Source: Bordetella holmesii ATCC 51541 (GTDB taxonomy: Bacteria > Pseudomonadota > Gammaproteobacteria > Burkholderiales > Burkholderiaceae_B). Taken from it: DNA of 64,000 nucleotides. The number at the start of each line of letters is the position of its first letter. Position 1 is the stretch's first letter. The stretch spans positions 558,001 through 622,000 of the forward strand of contig CP007494.1 of assembly GCA_000612485.1 (NCBI GenBank), written 5' to 3'. The notes below the pieces were generated by a model, which did not search any database, was not told the origin of the DNA, and saw nothing but the letters and a program-made list of their open reading frames with translations. Below, piece by piece: positions 1-10,252 of this stretch. A program made the translations under genes and the position numbers.

Positions 1-567
1 AGCGGCCTGGGACAGTTCCTGGACATCACGCTGTACGACTGCGCGATATCGCTGCTGCATCCGCATGCGGCCAATTACTTCTACGGCGGCAAGGTTCCAC
101 AGCGCAGTGGCAACGCCCACCCCAACATCGCGCCCTACGAGACCTTCACCACCGCCGCCGGCGAAATCTTTCTGGCCGTCGGCAACAATCGCCAGTTCGC
201 GGGCTTGTGCGAGATTCTGGACGCCCCGGATCTGGCCGCCGATGCCCGCTTTGCGGACAACGCCGCGCGGCTGACCAACCGGCCGGCATTGCGCGAGGCC
301 TTGAGCGCCCGGCTCATCGATCACCGTGCTACCGAGCTGGCCGAGCGCCTGCTCAAGCATGGCGTGCCTGCCGCGGCCGTGCAGGACGTGGCCGAGGTTC
401 TCGATCATCCGCATACGCATCACCGTGGCATGGTGCTCGAAAACGAGGCCTACCGAGGCCTGGCCAGCCCGATCAAGCTGTCGCGCACGCCGGCCAGCCT
501 GCGCCGCGCGCCGCCCGCCAAGGGCGAGGCCAATGCCGAACTGGGCGTGCCTCCCGAGGCATCCTGA
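1..567 (+). CDS. CoA-transferase family III (CaiB/BaiF) protein, C-terminal part
   Basis: The reading frame is open from the first base, so the gene begins upstream of the window; 188 residues to the TGA at 565-567 are visible. The fragment reads as the C-terminal half of a class III CoA-transferase: a segment around [14 protein letters not shown] followed by YYGG-like and PNIAPYETF motifs, then a helical tail with [10 protein letters not shown], all typical of this family. These enzymes move CoA between carboxylic acids. The catalytic Asp lies in the missing N-terminal part, so substrate cannot be judged. It ends 57 bp before trmB on the same strand. Confidence 0.8.
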   Translation, partial: SGLGQFLDITLYDCAISLLHPHAANYFYGGKVPQRSGNAHPNIAPYETFTTAAGEIFLAVGNNRQFAGLCEILDAPDLAADARFADNAARLTNRPALREALSARLIDHRATELAERLLKHGVPAAAVQDVAEVLDHPHTHHRGMVLENEAYRGLASPIKLSRTPASLRRAPPAKGEANAELGVPPEAS

Positions 568-624
568 CGCCCCGGATCCGCCCCCCGATTTTCCGGGGCG
601 GCGGCTCCCACTACAATCCGGGTT

Positions 625-2371
<1,747 letters not shown>

Positions 2372-2372
2372 T

Positions 2373-2573
2373 ATGCAGATCACGCTCAATGGCCAGACTC
2401 GCGAGCTGCCCGCCGCCACCACGGTCCTTGGCCTGCTCGACACCCTGGGCTATACCGGCAAACGCGTCGCCGTCGAACGCAACGGCGAAATCGTGCCCAA
2501 AAGCAAGCACGCCGACACGCCGCTGACCCCGGGCGATCAGCTCGAAATCGTCGTGGCCGTCGGCGGCGGCTGA
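2373..2573 (+). CDS. thiS: Sulfur carrier protein ThiS
   Basis: 66 residues with the beta-grasp pattern of ThiS: N-terminal MQITLNGQTREL, a central VAVERNGEIVPKS, and the obligatory C-terminal Gly-Gly (ends AVGGG) that is adenylated by ThiF and thiocarboxylated to feed sulfur to thiazole synthase in thiamine synthesis. The ATG begins one base after the pip stop codon. thiG, the usual partner, is not downstream: the next 270 bp hold only a terminator and then an IS3 element, so thiS stands alone here. Confidence 0.88.
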   Translation: MQITLNGQTRELPAATTVLGLLDTLGYTGKRVAVERNGEIVPKSKHADTPLTPGDQLEIVVAVGGG

Positions 2574-2802
2574 GCCGCCCGCTCGCAAGCAGTTACAACC
2601 CCGCCATGTCGCCGGCACGCCCGTTTGCCGATAATCGGGGTTGGTGTCTGGATCCCCGGGTCCTGGCCCTCGTAGTCATCAACGCCCGGAGGGTGCCGCG
2701 CATCGCGCCCCTGCCGTCGACCGCATGAAGATCAGGCTGGCCAACCCCGCACGTTGACCAGCGTGTGCCGACACGGGCTATCCCCGTCCGTGCCGGCTGA
2801 TT
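2574..2802. other. Non-coding stretch after thiS
   Basis: No convincing gene. A 40-codon open frame at 2606-2728 has no recognisable sequence and no clear ribosome binding site. The stretch ends in a strong terminator, so it may be only the 3' untranslated part of the thiS transcript, or carry a small RNA. Confidence 0.4.
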
Positions 2803-2832
2803 CGGCCAAACGCCATGTTTGGCCGTTTTTTT
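2803..2832 (+). terminator. Rho-independent terminator
   Basis: Perfect 9-bp stem (CGGCCAAAC at 2803-2811 with GTTTGGCCG at 2817-2825), loop GCCAT, then seven T at 2826-2832. It ends rightward transcription from the thiS side. Confidence 0.85.
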
Positions 2833-2901
2833 GCTTCAGGATGGCTCTGACCTGCTCCCCGTGATTAGTACGAAATCGATGTAGAGTCCGTTCCCAAAGG
2901 A

Positions 2902-3168
2902 ATGGCAATGAAGAAACGATTTACGGAAGAGCAAATCATCGGCGTGCTCAAGGAAGCCGATGCAGGTGCCAAGCCCGCAGAGTTGTGCCGCAAGCACGGA
3001 ATCTCCGAGGCAACGTACTACAACTGGAAGGCGAAGTTCGGTGGCATGACGGTGTCGGACGCTCAGAGGCTCAAGGAGCTGGAGCAGGAGAACAACAAGC
3101 TCAAGAAGCTGTTGGCCGAGTCGATGCTGGACAAGGCGGCGCTTCAGGATCTGCTAAGCCGAAAGTAG
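2902..3168 (+). CDS. IS3-family transposase OrfA (copy 1)
   Basis: 88 residues: an N-terminal helix-turn-helix of the HTH_Tnp_1 type (RFTEEQIIGVLKEAD, then CRKHGISEATYYNWKAKFGG) followed by a leucine-zipper-like coiled coil (LKELEQENNKLKKLLAES). It binds the element ends. The frame is one base ahead of orfB, as expected for programmed -1 frameshifting to give the OrfAB transposase. Confidence 0.9.
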   Translation: MAMKKRFTEEQIIGVLKEADAGAKPAELCRKHGISEATYYNWKAKFGGMTVSDAQRLKELEQENNKLKKLLAESMLDKAALQDLLSRK

Positions 3169-4028
3169 TCAGCCCGCAGGCCAAACGCGAGGCGGTCAGG
3201 ACATTAATGACCGAGCGCAGCATGGGTGTTACCCGGGCCTGTGGGCTGGTAGGAATTTCGCGGTCGCTGTTTGCCTACGAGAGCACACGCTCAGGCGATG
3301 CTGCGCTGACCGAGCGCATGAAAGAGATGGCAGTGGCGAAACGACGCTACGGCTATCGGAGGATCCATGTGCTCTTACGTCGCGAAGGCTGGCAAGCAAA
3401 TCACAAGCGAATCTGGCGGCTGTACAGTCTGGCAGGGTTAAGCGTGCGAAAACGAAAGCGTAAGCGAATCGCGGCGACCGAGCGCGTGGTTCGCCCAGCG
3501 GCAATCGCGCCGAATCAGAGTTGGTCAATGGACTTTGTGGCCGACGGCCTAGCCTATGGCCGCCGATTCCGCTGTTTGACTATCGTCGATGACTACACTC
3601 GCGAATGCCTGGCCATCGAGGTCGATACGTCGTTGCCGGGACTGCGTGTTGCCATGGTGCTGCAACGGCTGGCGGAGATGCGTGGCCTGCCGCGATCTAT
3701 TACCGTGGACAACGGGCCAGAGTTCGCCGGAAGAGCCTTGGACGCCTGGGCCTACCAAGCAGGCGTAAAGCTGTCGTTTATTCGGCCGGGTAAGCCGGTG
3801 GAGAACGCTTATATCGAAAGTTTCAACGGCAAGTTCCGCGACGAATGCCTTAACGAGCACTGGTTCTTGTCCCTGCGACAGGCTAAAAGCTTGATCGAAA
3901 ACTGGCGAGTCGAGTACAACACCGATCGGCCTCACAGCGCGCTCGGATATTTAACGCCGGCGCAATTCGTGCAGGCTCATCAGAAAGAAGGTCTTTTACC
4001 CCTGGGCTCTATGTCGGTGCCGTACTAA
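2985..4028 (+). CDS. IS3-family transposase OrfB, DDE integrase domain (copy 1)
   Basis: The open frame overlaps orfA; true orfB sequence begins about position 3160 (KVVSPQAKREAV), probably reached by -1 frameshifting near the end of orfA. It then has a second HTH region (RRYGYRRIHVLL), and a DD(35)E core: Asp in WSMDFVADG, Asp in ITVDNGPEF, Glu in NAYIESFNGKFRDECL. Complete and apparently functional, ending at the TAA inside the right end of the element. Confidence 0.9.
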   Translation: MPQARNLRGNVLQLEGEVRWHDGVGRSEAQGAGAGEQQAQEAVGRVDAGQGGASGSAKPKVVSPQAKREAVRTLMTERSMGVTRACGLVGISRSLFAYESTRSGDAALTERMKEMAVAKRRYGYRRIHVLLRREGWQANHKRIWRLYSLAGLSVRKRKRKRIAATERVVRPAAIAPNQSWSMDFVADGLAYGRRFRCLTIVDDYTRECLAIEVDTSLPGLRVAMVLQRLAEMRGLPRSITVDNGPEFAGRALDAWAYQAGVKLSFIRPGKPVENAYIESFNGKFRDECLNEHWFLSLRQAKSLIENWRVEYNTDRPHSALGYLTPAQFVQAHQKEGLLPLGSMSVPY

Positions 4029-4048
4029 ATCTGGGGGCAGGTCAGCTC

Positions 4049-4348
4049 CAGTACCGCACGAACGCTGGCCAGCGCCGCAAGTCCGCCCTGGGGCAATACG
4101 GCAACTGACGCTCGCTCAGGCACGCACAATGGCACAGGAGAGACTGGAGACTACGTCATCCCGCTCGCAATCCGCCTGCAATTCGCATTCGAGATCGTGG
4201 CGATGCACCGCCGGCGCGGCGGTATTTCGACCCGCCATCGTTGGGTAACTGCGTGAACTTGCTCGAGGCTTGCCAAGCTTTCCCTGTTTGAAGCAGGTTT
4301 GAAGCAGTCGGTGGTTTGTGTATTGCGCGCAGTTGCGCGTTGCGCCTG
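4049..4348. other. Gap between IS3 copy 1 and serB
   Basis: About 300 bp with no recognisable gene. Joining the two sides of the IS3 insertion gives a short open stretch ending at the TGA near 4107, which could be the tail of a lost gene, but its sequence is not recognisable. No clear hairpin with a T-run was seen for the end of serB. Confidence 0.35.
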
Positions 4349-5065
4349 CTACACCGCCTCGAACACCTCCAGCAGCCTGTCCAGCCCGCCCTGATCAATG
4401 ACCACCCGCGCCTGTTGCCGTACCGTGGGCTTCGCGTGATAAGCCACGCTTAATCCGACAACACTCATCATGGCCAGATCATTGGCACCATCGCCCACCG
4501 CGATCGCCTGTCCGGCGGCGATGCCCATGGCCTCGCACGTCTGCAACACCTTGCGGCGCTTTTCCTCGCCATCGCAGATATCGCCCCACGACTGAGGCAA
4601 TAAGCGCCCGGTGATGCGGCCTTGAACGATTTCGAGCTCGTTGGCCCGCACATCATCCAACTCCAACTGGCGGACCAGGCGGTCGGTAAAGCAGGTAAAG
4701 CCCCCGGTCACGAGAATGCAGCGCAGGCCGGCGGACTTACATGCGGCAATCAACGCCTGCACGCCTGGGTTCAGACGCACGCGTTCTCGCCACACCACGT
4801 CAAGCGCACTTTCCGGCAAACCGGCCAGCAACGCAACGCGTTGGCGCAAACTGGCCTTGTAATCGGGATTCTCTCCCCGCATCGCCGCCTCGGTCAGCCC
4901 GGCGACCTGCGCCTTGCAACCCGCAAGATCCGCCAGCTCATCCAGAGTCTCCACTGCCAGCAACGTCGAATCCATATCGAAGGCAATGAGCTTGAAGTCA
5001 CGCAACCTGGGCCGAGGATACGGATCACGCAGGCTCAAACCGGGGCCCAGCGTCAATACTGTCAT
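4349..5065 (-). CDS. serB: Phosphoserine phosphatase
   Basis: 238-residue HAD-superfamily enzyme that makes L-serine from phosphoserine, the last step of the phosphorylated serine pathway. Motif I DMDST lies near residue 30 (nucleophile the first Asp), motif II is VTGGF, and motif IV is GDGANDLAMM with the Mg-binding Asps. It lacks the long N-terminal ACT region of E. coli SerB, as is common in beta-proteobacteria. The ATG follows AAGGAGT inside the end of the upstream LysR gene; the two overlap as ATGA, so they are translationally coupled. Confidence 0.9.
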   Translation of the reverse strand: MTVLTLGPGLSLRDPYPRPRLRDFKLIAFDMDSTLLAVETLDELADLAGCKAQVAGLTEAAMRGENPDYKASLRQRVALLAGLPESALDVVWRERVRLNPGVQALIAACKSAGLRCILVTGGFTCFTDRLVRQLELDDVRANELEIVQGRITGRLLPQSWGDICDGEEKRRKVLQTCEAMGIAAGQAIAVGDGANDLAMMSVVGLSVAYHAKPTVRQQARVVIDQGGLDRLLEVFEAV

Positions 5066-5955
5066 GCGTACTCCTTGTTGGGCCGGGCGAACCAGTCCAG
5101 AAACAGCCGCGCCAACGGCGCGGCTGGCGAATCCGGGCGAAACAACGCGTGCACGCCGGCGTTGGGAAGACGAAGCGCTTCGAAGATGGGCTGCAATCGG
5201 CCGACCTGAATATCTTCAGCCAGCAAACACCACGGGGCCAGGGCCAGACCAAGATCATTGCTGGCCGCCTGCATGGACAGAAAATCATGGTCGAAAACCG
5301 GCCCGGGCAACATGGACGGTACATCGACCCCGGCCAGTCCGAACCACTGCGTCCAGATATCCAGACATCCGCGCACTTTCAACAACGGATGACCCACAAA
5401 ATCCGCCGGGCGGCGCAGACGATGGCTCGCAATAAAGCGGGGGGATGCGACCGGCACGTAGCTGTCTTCCAGGCACGGCTGACACACGAAGTCGGGTTTA
5501 TGCATGGCGCCATGGCGAATGATCAGATCCTGGGATCCGTCGGCGCGGTCGATGAACTGCCTGCCCAGCGTCGTGACCTCTACATCGATTTCGGGATACA
5601 GGCGTTGGAAATCGGCCAGCCCCGGGATCAAGAGTTTCATGGCCAACGAGGGCGTGGCGTACAGACGTAACTGCCGCAACTCGCGCGGCTGCTTCATGGT
5701 GGCCGTTGCCTGAGCGATACGCTCAAGGCTGGCCTGGACGTCGGCAAAATACGCCTGGGCGTCGGGCAGCAGCGTCACACCACGCGCGGCGCGCGCAAAC
5801 AAAGGCTGCCCGATGAAGTCTTCCAGTGCACGGATCTGCTGACTGACCGCGCTGTGCGTGATGTTCAGCTCCTGGGCGGCAGCGGTAAAGCTGCTCAGCC
5901 GCGCAGCGGCTTCGAACACCCTCAGGGCTTTCAGAGGAGGCAGACTCCGGGCCAT
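5062..5955 (-). CDS. LysR-family transcriptional regulator (GcvA-like)
   Basis: 297 residues. The N-terminal winged HTH (residues about 5-65: LKALRVFEAAARLSSF, SFTAAAQELNITHSAVSQQI) is followed by a substrate-binding domain resembling GcvA/TrpI-type regulators. It sits directly upstream of serB with a 4-bp overlap, so it is cotranscribed with serB. No effector can be named. IS1001 copy 1 is inserted about 160 bp upstream of its start, which may have separated it from its divergent target. Confidence 0.85.
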   Translation of the reverse strand: MARSLPPLKALRVFEAAARLSSFTAAAQELNITHSAVSQQIRALEDFIGQPLFARAARGVTLLPDAQAYFADVQASLERIAQATATMKQPRELRQLRLYATPSLAMKLLIPGLADFQRLYPEIDVEVTTLGRQFIDRADGSQDLIIRHGAMHKPDFVCQPCLEDSYVPVASPRFIASHRLRRPADFVGHPLLKVRGCLDIWTQWFGLAGVDVPSMLPGPVFDHDFLSMQAASNDLGLALAPWCLLAEDIQVGRLQPIFEALRLPNAGVHALFRPDSPAAPLARLFLDWFARPNKEYA

Positions 5956-6115
5956 GGTCAGCGCCCCGCCCGCCTGCGTTTGCGATTCTTTCCCACTTGT
6001 CCGTTGATTCTCTGCGGCCGTCGATACTTTGCCGGCGGTGCTGTCCCAGATGCGGCCATTCTAGGTGATGTCTGAAAATTCAGCCCCAAGAAAAACTTAC
6101 AGCTGGCTTTAAAAA

Positions 6116-7421
6116 GGTTCATCGAGGAATACCGGGGAATGCAGACCGGATCTTGAGGAAGAAGTACTCCTGATCGCGGTAGCCGTAGGCGCGGCGCTTG
6201 ATGACTTTGATGGTGTTGTTGATGCCCTCGACGATGCTGGTGTTGAGCCGGTGGCGACAGCGAGACAGAATCCCGTGCAGATAGGCTTTTAGCTTGAGCG
6301 CGAAGTGAGCCAAGGCGGCGATGCCGCTGCCCTGAGCCTGTTGCAGCCAGTGATCCCATGCCTGGCGGGCGTAGCCGGGGTGTTGGTAGAACCACAGCTG
6401 TTTGAGCTCATCGCGCATCAGATAAGCGGTGAGCAAGGGCTGGTTGGCCTGGAGCAACTCGTCCAACTTTACCGATTGGCACGGATCGAGGTTTTTGCGA
6501 TTGCGCAGCAGTAGCCAGCGACTGGACTTGATCACCCGGCGGGCCGGCTTGTCGTGCCGCAACTGGTTCGCTTGGTCTACACGCACCCGGTCTATCACTT
6601 CACGGCCGTACTTGGCCACGACGTGGAACAGGTCGTAGACGATCTCGGCGTTGGGGCAGTTGGCCTGGATCTCCAGCTCATAGGCCGTCGTCATGTCGAT
6701 CGCTACGGCCCGGATCTGCTGGGCAACCCCAGTTGGCAGTTGTTCGAAGAAGGCTCTGGCCGTCTCGCGCGAGCGGCCATCACCGATCCATAGCACCTGA
6801 CGGCGGATCGGATCGACAACGACCGTGGCATAACGATGGCCCTTGTGTAGAGCGAACTCGTCCATCGCTAGGTAGTGGATCTGGCTCCAGTCCGGCTCTT
6901 GGATCGCCCGTCGCAGCAGGGCCTTGTCCAGCGCCTTGACCGTGTGCCAACCCAGTTGGAAGAAGCGCGCCACGGCCAGAATGTTGCTGGACTCAAGCAA
7001 CTGGCTGACCGCCTCGGCCAGCCGGTCGGTCACTCGCTGGTAACGGCCCAGCCAGCTCAGCCTCTCCAGATGCGGTCCACCGCACTGCTCGCACCAGACC
7101 CGCCGACGCGGCACTACCAGCGTCACTCGCAGCGCCATTAGCGGCAGATCCCGCACCCGGCGCGTGGTCGTCTCATGCACCTGCCGACATCGGTTGCCGC
7201 AGTGCTCGCAGTGCATCGTTCGCGCTGAAGGCTTCAGGTAAATCGTGACCGTCCGGCTCTCACCTTCAGGCCACACGACCCGCTCCACCCGATAACCCTC
7301 CCACCCACCCAACCTCTCGATCGTCTTGCGGTCCAGCATGATCCCGGCCTTGATCCTTGAAAAATCAAGGATCAAGCGTAACGGCAATCAAGCACGGCTC
7401 CACGCTATTCCGCGATGAACC
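6116..7421 (-). mobile_element. IS1001-type element (ISL3 family), copy 1
   Basis: 1306 bp, exactly the length of IS1001. Ends are inverted: GGTTCATCGAGGAATACCG at 6116 and, on the other strand, GGTTCATCGCGGAATAGCG at 7421. The flanks are A/T tracts (TTTAAAAA and TTAAAAAA) sharing 7 bp, consistent with a target duplication in an A-tract. It is inverted relative to copy 2 at 16964-18269 and nearly identical to it. Confidence 0.93.
6119..7339 (-). CDS. IS1001-type ISL3 transposase (copy 1)
   Basis: 406 residues from MLDRKTIERLGG; an upstream in-frame start at 7387 would add 16 residues but 406 matches the known IS1001 transposase. The N-terminal zinc-finger region has HCEHCGNRC and CEQCGGPH; the ISL3 DDE domain follows, with Asp in YLAMDEFALHKGH, Asp in AVAIDMTTAYE and a C-terminal ISL3 signature STSIVEGINNTIK-like segment containing the Glu. 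The stop lies three bases inside the element. The copy differs from copy 2 at a Val/Ile in NNTIK(V/I)IK. Confidence 0.92.
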   Translation of the reverse strand: MLDRKTIERLGGWEGYRVERVVWPEGESRTVTIYLKPSARTMHCEHCGNRCRQVHETTTRRVRDLPLMALRVTLVVPRRRVWCEQCGGPHLERLSWLGRYQRVTDRLAEAVSQLLESSNILAVARFFQLGWHTVKALDKALLRRAIQEPDWSQIHYLAMDEFALHKGHRYATVVVDPIRRQVLWIGDGRSRETARAFFEQLPTGVAQQIRAVAIDMTTAYELEIQANCPNAEIVYDLFHVVAKYGREVIDRVRVDQANQLRHDKPARRVIKSSRWLLLRNRKNLDPCQSVKLDELLQANQPLLTAYLMRDELKQLWFYQHPGYARQAWDHWLQQAQGSGIAALAHFALKLKAYLHGILSRCRHRLNTSIVEGINNTIKVIKRRAYGYRDQEYFFLKIRSAFPGIPR

Positions 7422-7491
7422 TTAAAAAAGCCTGCTGGTGGACTGTCGCGGGCATTTCTATGATGGCTGGCAGCAAGCAGCGGACTCACTC

Positions 7492-8574
7492 ATGGCATCC
7501 ATCACTATCGACCGAATCGTCAAGGTTTTCGACGGACAAAGCGTCCTGCGAGAACTGTCCTTGCACATCCCGGACGGGGCCTTCTATACCCTGCTGGGTC
7601 CCAGCGGCTGCGGCAAAACCACGTTGCTGCGATGCATCGCGGGCTTTTATGAGCCCGATGGGGGCCGTTTGCTGTTCGACCAGGATGACATGACCCATGT
7701 TTCGGCGCACCGCCGCGACATCGGCATGGTGTTTCAGGACTACGCGCTTTTCCCCGACAAAACGGCATTTGACAACGTTGCCTACGGATTGAAGGCCCGC
7801 GGCGTCGGCCGCGCGGACATCAAGGTGCGCGCCATCGAAGCGCTGGAGAAAGTCGGGCTGGCCGCATTGGCTCAGCGCTACCCGGCGCAGATGAGTGGCG
7901 GGCAGCGCCAGCGCGTCGCCCTGGCCCGTGCCCTGGTCATCCGTCCTCGCGTGCTGCTGATGGACGAACCGCTGTCCAATCTGGACGCCAAAATGCGGGT
8001 GCAGATGCGCGACGTCATTCTCGATCTCGTGCGCGAAGCTCGCATCACGACGGTTTTTGTCACGCACGACCAGGAAGAAGCGCTGGCGATGTCCGACCAG
8101 ATCGCCATCATGGATCGTGGCAGCATTGCTCAACTCGGCTCTCCGGAGGCCCTGTACGGCAACCCGGTCAATGCCTACGTGGCCGACTTCATCGGCTCGG
8201 CCAACGTCATCGCCGTGCCGGCCGAAGTCATCGGCGGCAGCGATAACGGCGGCCTGCCCCATGTGCGCTATCGCATCGGCCCACATCCTTTCGATGGCGT
8301 TCAAGGCAGCGCAACGCTTGGCGAGCGCGGCATCCTGATTGCGCGCCCCGAGGAGCTGAGCCTCATCGCCCCGGCGCCCCGCATTCCCAACGCGCTGCCC
8401 GGCCGCGTGCTGCGCCGGCAGTATCTCGGATTCAAGACGGCGTATCGCATCGCCCTGGAAGACGGCGGCGAAATCCGCGTGGAATTGCACTCGGGCAACA
8501 TGGTAGGTGACTTTCAGCCTGGAGGCACCGTGCAGGTTCTGGTTCCGGCGCACAGTCGCGTGGTCAGCGAGTAA
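7492..8574 (+). CDS. ABC importer ATP-binding protein (iron/2-aminoethylphosphonate type)
   Basis: 360 residues. Walker A GPSGCGKTT, Q-loop FQDYALFPD, signature MSGGQRQRVALARAL, Walker B LLMDEPLSNLD and H-loop VTHDQEEALAMSD are intact, followed by a C-terminal TOBE domain. Best fits the FbpC/PotA-like class used for ferric iron or 2-aminoethylphosphonate. It is first in an operon with a fused permease (10 bp downstream) and a periplasmic binding protein. The ATG at 7492 is chosen because homology begins at ITIDRIVKVF; the frame is open further upstream. IS1001 ends only 70 bp upstream and may have displaced the native promoter. Confidence 0.85.
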   Translation: MASITIDRIVKVFDGQSVLRELSLHIPDGAFYTLLGPSGCGKTTLLRCIAGFYEPDGGRLLFDQDDMTHVSAHRRDIGMVFQDYALFPDKTAFDNVAYGLKARGVGRADIKVRAIEALEKVGLAALAQRYPAQMSGGQRQRVALARALVIRPRVLLMDEPLSNLDAKMRVQMRDVILDLVREARITTVFVTHDQEEALAMSDQIAIMDRGSIAQLGSPEALYGNPVNAYVADFIGSANVIAVPAEVIGGSDNGGLPHVRYRIGPHPFDGVQGSATLGERGILIARPEELSLIAPAPRIPNALPGRVLRRQYLGFKTAYRIALEDGGEIRVELHSGNMVGDFQPGGTVQVLVPAHSRVVSE

Positions 8575-8584
8575 GAGGCCGCAG

Positions 8585-10229
8585 ATGCGTATCAAATGGT
8601 GGCCCTGGGGCCTGCTGACAGTGGCGTGTCTGGTGCTGCTGCTGTTCTTCGTGATCTACCCGCTGGCCGTTCTCTTCGGCAATAGCGTCACGGGGGCGTC
8701 CGGCGGATTCTCGCTCGAAGGGTTTACCGCCTTGGCCCAGGACGGAGAGTATCTCCAGGCCCTGCGCAACACCCTGGTGCTGGGGGCGGTGGTGACCGGC
8801 TGCACCGTGCTGGTGGGAGTGCCCTTCGCCTACATGGTGGCGCGCTACGACTTTCCGCTCAAGAACCTCGTGGCCATCCTGCCTATCCTGACCATTGTCA
8901 TCCCCGAGATCATCGTGGGGCAATCATGGCTATTGGTGCTGGGCAACAACGGATTGCTCACCAATGCGCTACGTGAGATCGGCATCGACTTGCCCTCCTT
9001 CTATGGCTGGAGCGGCATGATTTTCTCGATGACACTGGTCTACTACACCTACATCTATCTCGGCGTGCTGGCCGCATTGCGCGGCTTCGACGGCCAACTC
9101 GAAGAGGCCGGATTGAGCCTGGCCCCCCCCGTGGCTTACCCGCATCCGCGTCATGGTCCCAGTCATCGCTCCGGCCGTTCTGGTCAATGCACTGGTGGTA
9201 TTCACGCTGGTCGTTGGTAATTTCGCCTTGTCCATCATGCTGGGCAGCCGAGTGCCGTTGCTGTCCGTGATGACCTACAACACCTTCGTCAACGAAATGG
9301 GCGGCAGCCCCACCTTGCAAAGCGCCATGTCGGTCGTGTCCATCGGCATTGTGGCCGCCGTGCTCTTCGTGCAAAAGCGCATGGTCGAACGCAAGGTCTA
9401 CACCATGACACAGGGCCGAGCGCCCGCCCCCCGGCGCGTGCGCTCCTGGGCCGCTGCGGGTTATGCCGGTGGCGTCACCCTCGTGGTGCTGCTGTCGATG
9501 CTGCCGCTGGTGGTAGTGTTCATCGCAGCGTTCACGCACACCAGCGGCCCGGTCATGCACTGGGGTTCATGGTCACTGACAAGCATGCAACGCGCGCTGC
9601 AAGGCGCTCCGGAGCCGATTCTCAACTCCATAACGTTTTCGTCGCTGGCAACGCTTATCGGGGTGGCCTTTGCTCTGCTGGCGAGCTATCTCACCGTCAA
9701 AAAACGCAGTCGCGCCACACAGTTTCTGGATTACATCCTGGTGCTGCCGCTGACGATATCCGGCACCGTCCTGGGCATTGCGCTGGTGCAGACTTTCAAT
9801 ACGGGATGGCTTGTCCTGGCGGGTACCTCGGCCATCATGGTGCTGTGCTACACCGTGCGCCGGCTGCCGTTTGCCGTGCGCAACGCCTCGTCCACCCTGT
9901 TCAACATTCCCGACTCCATCGAGGAGGCGTCGATCAGCCTGGGCGTATCGCCCCTGAAGACGTTTTTTAAAGTGATGTTGCCGGCCATGAAAGCTTCCAT
10001 CATCTCTTCGGCCATTCTCATGTGGTTGACCACGATATCGGAGCTATCGGCTTCGATCGTGGCCTATAGCGGCGGGTTGGAAACCATGCCCATCGCCATT
10101 TTTCGTCAGGTTGACGGCGGGCGCCTGGGCATGGCCTCTGCCTACGGCGCGGCCCTGGTCACCGTGATCCTCGTGCCGGTCGTCGTGTCGATCAAGGCGT
10201 TCAAAGTCAACCTGTTCTCCGGCAAGTAG
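8585..10229 (+). pseudogene. Fused ABC permease (FbpB/PhnU type), frameshifted at a C8 tract
   Basis: A two-halved inner-membrane permease of about 548 residues. The first half opens with a hydrophobic segment (MRIKWWPWGLLTVACLVLLL) and runs to an EAA loop (EEAGLSLA); the second half starts LTRIRVMVPVIAPA and ends with a second EAA loop (IEEASISLGVSPLKTF). The frames meet at the eight C at 9123-9130: removing one C joins them precisely inside the first EAA loop. As written, translation from 8585 runs out of frame to 9220. Both neighbours in the transporter operon are intact. The C-tract makes slippage (phase variation) possible, or the lesion may be fixed or a sequencing error. Confidence 0.82.
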
Positions 10230-10252
10230 CAACTTCAGACAAAGGCTCTTCC

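Larger units (their letters stand above)
2848..4044 (+). mobile_element. IS3-family element (IS407-like ends), full length, copy 1
   Basis: 1197 bp bounded by TGACCTGCTCCCCG at the left and the imperfect inverted copy GGGGGCAGGTCA at the right. It is flanked by a perfect 4-bp target duplication GCTC (2844-2847 and 4045-4048), the size expected for the IS407 group. It carries overlapping orfA and orfB. It is the only full-length copy in the window; two others lack 267 internal bp. Confidence 0.93.

Noticed and set aside
2606..2728. 40-codon open frame downstream of thiS
   Set aside because: No homology recognised, no clear ribosome binding site; better explained as untranslated region.
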